Shown in pieces: positions 63,655 through 64,000 of a stretch of DNA of 64,000 bases (position 1 is its first letter; each line of letters opens with the position of its first letter). The translations under genes and the position numbers were made by a program. A model generated the notes under the pieces. It was not told the DNA's origin. It saw only the letters and a list, made by a program, of their open reading frames with translations, and ran no database searches. The stretch comes from Mycobacterium sp. JS623 (GTDB lineage Bacteria > Actinomycetota > Actinomycetes > Mycobacteriales > Mycobacteriaceae): the NCBI RefSeq assembly GCF_000328565.1, contig NC_019966.1, positions 1-64,000 on the forward strand. The letters run 5' to 3'.

Positions 63655-64000
63655 CGGGGACTCCCTGGTGTTGACCGACCCCGACGAGGCTGAGTCCCGG
63701 AACCACGTATCCGGATTCAGTTGCGAAGGGCCGCAGGGCCTCTTCTGAGTTGGTGCGGATCATTGAGATCATGTCGTCGGGAAGCGACGCGAGCAGCCCG
63801 GCGACCGGGCCTGCCAGCGCCGGGACCATGCGCCACCAGTCGTCGAAGGAACCGACGTGCATCGGCACCGCGACTTCGCGCACGTCGACGTCGGCAAAGC
63901 CGCCGCCGCGCAGCACGCCGTCGAGTGCGCCGCGTTCGGATAGGGCGAACGGACCCGGCATGCCCGGGGGCGGAACGGGTGCGCCGAGTTGAGCGCCGAC
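63641..64000 (-). CDS. Class I SAM-dependent methyltransferase, C-terminal part (cut by window edge)
   Basis: The frame is open from the right edge, so the true start is outside. The visible 119 codons are the C-terminal region: PVPPPGMPGPFALSERGALDGVLRGGGFADVDVREVAVPMHVGSFDDWW, seen in PGPFALSERGALDGVLRGGGF and SFDDWWRMVPALAGP, ending LRPFATESGYVVPGLSLVGVG. This end pattern is common in UbiE-like methyltransferases. The SAM-binding motif would lie beyond the window. Overlaps the histidine kinase start. Confidence 0.7.
   Translation of the reverse strand, partial: VGAQLGAPVPPPGMPGPFALSERGALDGVLRGGGFADVDVREVAVPMHVGSFDDWWRMVPALAGPVAGLLASLPDDMISMIRTNSEEALRPFATESGYVVPGLSLVGVGQHQGVPDART

Overview
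The window is a GC-rich actinobacterial chromosome segment that starts just left of dnaA and runs about 64 kb rightwards. The conserved order dnaA-oriC-dnaN-gnd-recF-DUF721-gyrB-gyrA, followed by DUF3566, tRNA-Ile/tRNA-Ala, cwsA, ppiA, crgA and the pknB/pknA/pbpA/rodA/pstP/fhaB/fhaA cluster, is that of Mycobacterium. The gnd gene between dnaN and recF and the complete fructose PTS near the origin point to a rapid grower (Mycolicibacterium type). The species cannot be fixed from the sequence alone.

Layout. 1-13.8 kb: replication initiation and DNA gyrase. gyrA carries a full-length intein directly after its catalytic tyrosine. 13.8-19.7 kb: two tRNAs with a tiny membrane-protein gene between them, a small-protein cluster, L-serine dehydratase, and cell-division/cell-wall genes (cwsA, ppiA, crgA, a DUF881 gene, a trpG/pabA amidotransferase). 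19.7-29.5 kb: a minus-strand operon for growth and envelope control (FHA proteins, PP2C phosphatase, SEDS/PBP pair, two Ser/Thr kinases). 29.7-38.3 kb: tRNA-Leu, a lipoprotein, a TetR/molybdopterin oxidoreductase pair, F420-type redox enzymes, a thioesterase, a GNAT protein, a pirin, and a chimeric ORF joining the N-terminus of an ESX-1 mycosin (MycP1) to an EVE-domain protein. 38.4-44.4 kb: a complete fructose PTS (ptsH, fruA, fruK and fruR on minus, ptsI on plus). 44.4-50.4 kb: a second pirin, CsbD, a DUF1206 protein, and a TetR-FUSC-oxidoreductase operon. 50.5-64 kb: a segment syntenic with M. tuberculosis Rv0144-Rv0154c (TetR, SAM methyltransferase, aldehyde dehydrogenase, SDR, quinone oxidoreductase, and later ptpB and fadE2), interrupted by HAD, DUF456 and Bfd genes and ending in a histidine kinase and a methyltransferase cut by the window edge.

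Most notable observations. (1) Three places where two genes are joined by a spacer of 32 or 77 bp (or 4 x 32 bp) that itself encodes a mini-ORF chained to both neighbours by ATGA/GTGA overlaps. This is the architecture of mycobacterial interspersed repetitive units (MIRU). (2) The mycP1::EVE fusion, which looks like the scar of an ESX-1 locus deletion at a short homology shared by the two genes. (3) The gyrA intein with intact homing-endonuclease motifs. (4) A 48-codon N-terminal relic of a second methyltransferase (Rv0145 position), translationally coupled to the intact one and preceded by twin palindromes that look like TetR operators. (5) Several palindromes lying inside promoter spacers. 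(6) Two small genes missed by length cut-offs: a 38-aa zinc-ribbon protein and a 37-aa protein between tRNA-Ile and tRNA-Ala. No insertion sequences, prophage or CRISPR arrays were seen.
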